Source: Tannerella sp. (GTDB lineage: Bacteria > Bacteroidota > Bacteroidia > Bacteroidales > Tannerellaceae). Taken from it: DNA of 5,742 nt. The notes under the pieces are model-generated. The model had not been told where the DNA came from. It saw nothing but the letters and a program-made list of their open reading frames with translations, and ran no database searches. Of the stretch, positions 5,456 to 5,742 are shown in pieces. Position 1 is the stretch's first letter. Every line of letters starts with the position of its first letter. A program made the position numbers and the translations under genes. The stretch is taken from the NCBI GenBank assembly GCA_031262895.1, contig JAISGW010000004.1:1-5742 (forward strand), read 5' to 3'.

Positions 5456-5490
5456 ATGCACTCCATTTGTTTAATTATCACTTTAATAAC

Positions 5491-5742
5491 ATGGAGAAAA
5501 GTATTGAAACACGAGTCTCAGAACTCGAACAAATGTTGTTTATGACGAAGGATATCTTCAGCTTTGAAGAGGCCAGTCGTTTTCTCAATCTCTCGAAGAG
5601 CTATCTGTATAAGCTGACTTCAGGTAATCTTATTCCGCATTATAAGCCGCAAGGCAAGATGCTCTACTTCGAAAAGGCCGAATTGGAAACTTGGCTGCGG
5701 CAGAACCCAGTGAAGACACAACAACAGATTGCACAGGAGGCA
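5491..5742 (+). CDS. Helix-turn-helix protein, excisionase-like, 3' end outside the window
   Basis: There are 84 codons open to the right edge, beginning MEKSIETRVSELEQMLF. Residues 22-70 form a winged helix-turn-helix of the excisionase/MerR-like (HTH_17) type: F-S-F-E-E-A-S-R-F-L-N-L-S-K-S-Y-L-Y-K-L-T as the two helices, then I-P-H-Y-K-P-Q-G-K-M-L-Y-F as the wing, and E-L-E-T-W-L-R as the closing helix. In Bacteroides integrative and mobilizable elements, proteins of this kind sit next to primase and mobilization genes and act as recombination directionality factors or regulators. The N-terminal extension of about 20 residues is typical. The protein is probably nearly complete, since relatives are around 90-110 residues. 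No Shine-Dalgarno is seen; the AT-rich upstream sequence is usual in this phylum. Confidence 0.82.
   Translation, partial: MEKSIETRVSELEQMLFMTKDIFSFEEASRFLNLSKSYLYKLTSGNLIPHYKPQGKMLYFEKAELETWLRQNPVKTQQQIAQEA

Overview
The window looks like a chromosomal segment of a member of the order Bacteroidales with unusually GC-rich core genes. Three copies of TACCTTTG, which fits the Bacteroidetes -7 promoter consensus TAnnTTTG, sit in front of genes, each with a TTG 18-20 bases upstream. Shine-Dalgarno sequences are weak or absent. FeoA is fused to FeoB, and FeoB is followed by the small Cys-rich partner typical of this group. The genus cannot be fixed from the sequence.

Layout. At the left edge, on the minus strand, lie the first 26 codons of a Phd/YefM-type antitoxin. 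Its intergenic region, divergent to the porin gene, holds four 42-bp tandem repeats plus a fifth broken copy, then two palindromes, then a promoter. Next comes a tight plus-strand operon: an OprB-like outer-membrane porin, a fused FeoA-FeoB ferrous iron transporter, and a six-cysteine membrane peptide. The gaps between these genes are 12 and 3 bases. The likely common job is Fe(II) uptake: diffusion across the outer membrane through the porin, then GTP-dependent transport across the inner membrane by FeoAB with the Cys-rich peptide as accessory. The role of the porin here is inferred from position only.

A tRNA-Leu(CAA) gene with encoded CCA follows under its own promoter, then a strong bidirectional hairpin terminator. 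From there to the right edge the character changes: the DNA is visibly more AT-rich, with different codon use. It holds an unrecognised 279-residue protein gene, a nested palindrome and the start of a helix-turn-helix (excisionase-like) protein gene cut by the window edge. This is most simply read as one end of an integrated mobile element that used the 3' end of the tRNA-Leu gene as its attachment site. No integrase or second attachment site lies in the window, so that remains an inference.

The items most worth following are the repeat array with its 84-bp higher-order pattern, the palindromes in front of the iron operon, the inverted repeat that includes half of the tRNA promoter -7 box, and the orphan gene with the TTGAG palindrome next to the excisionase-like gene.
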